A stretch of 64,000 bases of DNA, from assembly GCF_001457455.1 (NCBI RefSeq), contig NZ_LN831026.1:1674001-1738000 (forward strand), given 5' to 3'. The DNA comes from Corynebacterium diphtheriae. Its GTDB lineage: Bacteria; Actinomycetota; Actinomycetes; Mycobacteriales; Mycobacteriaceae. Below, piece by piece: positions 62,633 through 64,000 of the stretch (position 1 is its first letter; every line of letters starts with the position of its first letter). The notes beneath the pieces are model-generated. The model did not search any database. It was not told where the DNA came from and was given only the letters and a program-made list of their open reading frames with translations. The position numbers were made by a program, and so were the translations under genes.

Positions 62633-63391
62633 CTACCAGCGAGAAGTCTGTACTCCGAGAGCAGCCAGCGCCACGATTCCCGCTGATGCAGTCCGCAGTA
62701 CCTCGGGGCCGAGCTTTACGGCGCGGGCACCAGCTTTACGGAATGCTTCTGCTTCGTCGGGGCTCACTCCACCTTCGGGGCCAATGATTAAGGCAATTGA
62801 CTTTGCGGTGCTGACATCAACCGTAGCGAACGGCACTGCGGCGTCCTCGTGAAGCACCAGCACAACGTCGAATTGCTCGAGTTGTTCTGCGATCTGAGCG
62901 GTGGTCATTGGCTCGGCAATCTCGGGGATTCGAGTGCGTCGCGACTGCTTCGCAGCGGCGATTGCTGCTTGCTGCCATTTGAGCACGCCCTTGGATCGTT
63001 TGGCGCCGACCCACTTGGCTACGCATCGATGCGCTTCCCACGGAACGATCGCATCGGCGCCACCTTGGGTAAGCAGATCAACGGCCAATTCTGAGCGTTC
63101 CGATTTCGGAATCGCTTGGAAAACAGTCACCGTAGGTGTGGGGGTGGCTTCTTCATTGCATTCGAAAACTTGAAGATTTAGCGTACTTTTCCCGCTTGTC
63201 GACGCCACTGTCGCTGTTGCCCAACCACCTCGGCCGTCGATCAGTTTGATCTGCTCGCCTGCTGTCATCCGTTTAACGCTGACCGCGTGGCGTCCTTCTG
63301 CCCCATCGAGGACAACATTTCCGGTAGGAATCTCACTGTGCTTACCGGCGACGAGGTCTTCGAGGTTATAGATAAAAACTGGAAGCGACAT
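62633..63391 (-). CDS. rsmE: 16S rRNA m3U1498 methyltransferase
   Basis: 252 residues. N-terminal PUA-like part (VVLDGAEGRHAVSVKRM) and a SPOUT knot with the SAM motifs ALIIGPEGGVSPDEAEAF near 195 and LGPEVLRTASAGIVAL near 225. I chose the ATG at 63391, one base after the dnaJ2 stop; the longer frame runs through dnaJ2. It is followed by a 47-bp gap to phoH. Confidence 0.95.
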   Translation of the reverse strand: MSLPVFIYNLEDLVAGKHSEIPTGNVVLDGAEGRHAVSVKRMTAGEQIKLIDGRGGWATATVASTSGKSTLNLQVFECNEEATPTPTVTVFQAIPKSERSELAVDLLTQGGADAIVPWEAHRCVAKWVGAKRSKGVLKWQQAAIAAAKQSRRTRIPEIAEPMTTAQIAEQLEQFDVVLVLHEDAAVPFATVDVSTAKSIALIIGPEGGVSPDEAEAFRKAGARAVKLGPEVLRTASAGIVALAALGVQTSRW

Positions 63392-63392
63392 G

Positions 63393-64000
63393 TTAGCGAC
63401 GGAACCTATTGCGGAGGCGACCGAAGAGGGAATCATCAGAATCGTCAGCAGTCCGGACTGACGATTCATCGCTACGGTGATCCCGAAGCTTATTCAGCAG
63501 CTCCTTGGATTTTTCATCAAGCTGGGTAGGGATGGATACGTCAACGTGAGCAATCATGTTGCCGAATCCTTCGCCACGTAGCTGAGGCATACCCTTGCCT
63601 TCGATAACGATGGTTTCTGCTGGCTGAACACCCGCAGGGATCTCAAAGTCAATGGCATCGCCAGACAACGACTCCACCGAGGTGGTCGCACCCAAGGCAG
63701 CGTCCACCATGGGCACGTGCACACTCATGTGCAGATCGTTGCCCTCACGCTGGAACACGGGGTGCTGCTGCATCATCACTTCGATGTACAAATCTCCTGC
63801 AGGTCCACCACCTGGGCCTACCTCGCCCTGACCAGCCATGCGAATACGCATGCCATCAGCGATACCTGCTGGAACGTTAACAATGAGGTCGCGCTGGGTG
63901 CGCACGCGGCCATCGCCACCGCACTTATCGCATGGATCTGGGATGACTTCACCCGTGCCTCGACAGGTTGGACATGGCGAGGACGTCATCACATTTCCAA
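63393..64000 (-). CDS. dnaJ2: Chaperone DnaJ (second copy, DnaJ2), C-terminal part cut by window edge
   Basis: The last 202 residues are visible; the 5' end lies beyond 64000. Two of the four Cys-rich zinc repeats can be read (CPTCRGTG and CDKCGGDG). They are followed by the two substrate-binding beta domains (VPAGIADGMRIRMAGQGEVG, IPAGVQPAETIVIEGKGMP) and a basic tail. The position upstream of rsmE and phoH, in the HrcA-DnaJ block of actinobacteria, identifies it as DnaJ2. Confidence 0.93.
   Translation of the reverse strand, partial: GNVMTSSPCPTCRGTGEVIPDPCDKCGGDGRVRTQRDLIVNVPAGIADGMRIRMAGQGEVGPGGGPAGDLYIEVMMQQHPVFQREGNDLHMSVHVPMVDAALGATTSVESLSGDAIDFEIPAGVQPAETIVIEGKGMPQLRGEGFGNMIAHVDVSIPTQLDEKSKELLNKLRDHRSDESSVRTADDSDDSLFGRLRNRFRR

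Overview
The window is a stretch of a Corynebacterium chromosome, most probably Corynebacterium diphtheriae. The strongest evidence is the 215-residue haem oxygenase at 9174..9821, which reads as the C. diphtheriae HmuO (His20 as haem ligand). Supporting evidence is the actinobacterial gene order (glnA, glnA2-glnE, RNase HI/phosphatase, zinc-ribbon protein, Nif3, cobC-like, LMW-PTP, SURF1, cobD, DUF3052, aceE), the znr/zur pair, and the many genes whose start codon lies 7 nt after a -10 hexamer (leaderless transcripts, usual in corynebacteria). It is core chromosome with two insertion sequences. I see no rRNA, CRISPR array or prophage.

1-9.2 kb: 3' end of glnA, a secreted alpha/beta hydrolase, a decayed PTS-EIIC-like gene, a CsbD-like stress protein, a NhaC/YuiF-type antiporter divergent from a GntR regulator plus MFS transporter, a Nudix hydrolase, thrC, and an exported sortase-like protein that appears to lack the sortase arginine. 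9.2-18 kb: hmuO with a DtxR-type site, glnE and glnA2 (GlnE adenylylates the GlnA whose tail opens the window), a CYTH-CHAD protein and a galactokinase-like protein with worn GHMP motifs. 17.8-19.6 kb: an RNase II family gene decayed by deletion, nonsense and frameshift, and split by an ISL3-type remnant with a recognisable 8-bp target duplication. 19.6-28.6 kb: membrane protein, rnpB (RNase P RNA), RNase HI/phosphatase fusion, zinc-ribbon protein, Nif3-like, CobC-like aminotransferase, HAD phosphatase, LMW-PTP, SURF1, CobD, tRNA-Val and DUF3052 protein.

28.8-41.6 kb: aceE (pyruvate dehydrogenase E1), DM13 protein, OafA-type acyltransferase, GT87-like membrane protein, hydrolases, a stand-alone acyl carrier protein, TRIC-like channel, tRNA-Asn, a CAT-anticodon tRNA and a neocarzinostatin-like lipoprotein. 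41.6-52.6 kb: dnaG, glmS, a secreted guanyl-specific RNase overlapping a barstar-type inhibitor gene, dgt, YdcF-like protein, a TPM-domain protein with a Gly-Phe repeat tail, two small hypotheticals and glyS. 52.8-54.25 kb: an intact IS256-family element with perfect 8-bp target duplications, sitting just upstream of the znr-type ArsR gene and zur. 55.3-64 kb: an MbfA/VIT1-type iron exporter and a tightly packed minus-strand housekeeping block (dnaJ2, rsmE, phoH, ybeY, corC-like, pdxY, era, recO, uppS).

The window is mainly nitrogen assimilation (GlnA/GlnE/GlnA2), metal homeostasis (HmuO/DtxR, Znr/Zur, MbfA-like) and housekeeping. The items most worth a second look are the RNase-barstar pair, the arginine-less sortase-like protein, the galactokinase-like pseudoenzyme, the hmuO terminator that can bury the next gene's ribosome binding site, and the layered decay at the RNase II locus. 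No wholly new multi-gene system was evident.
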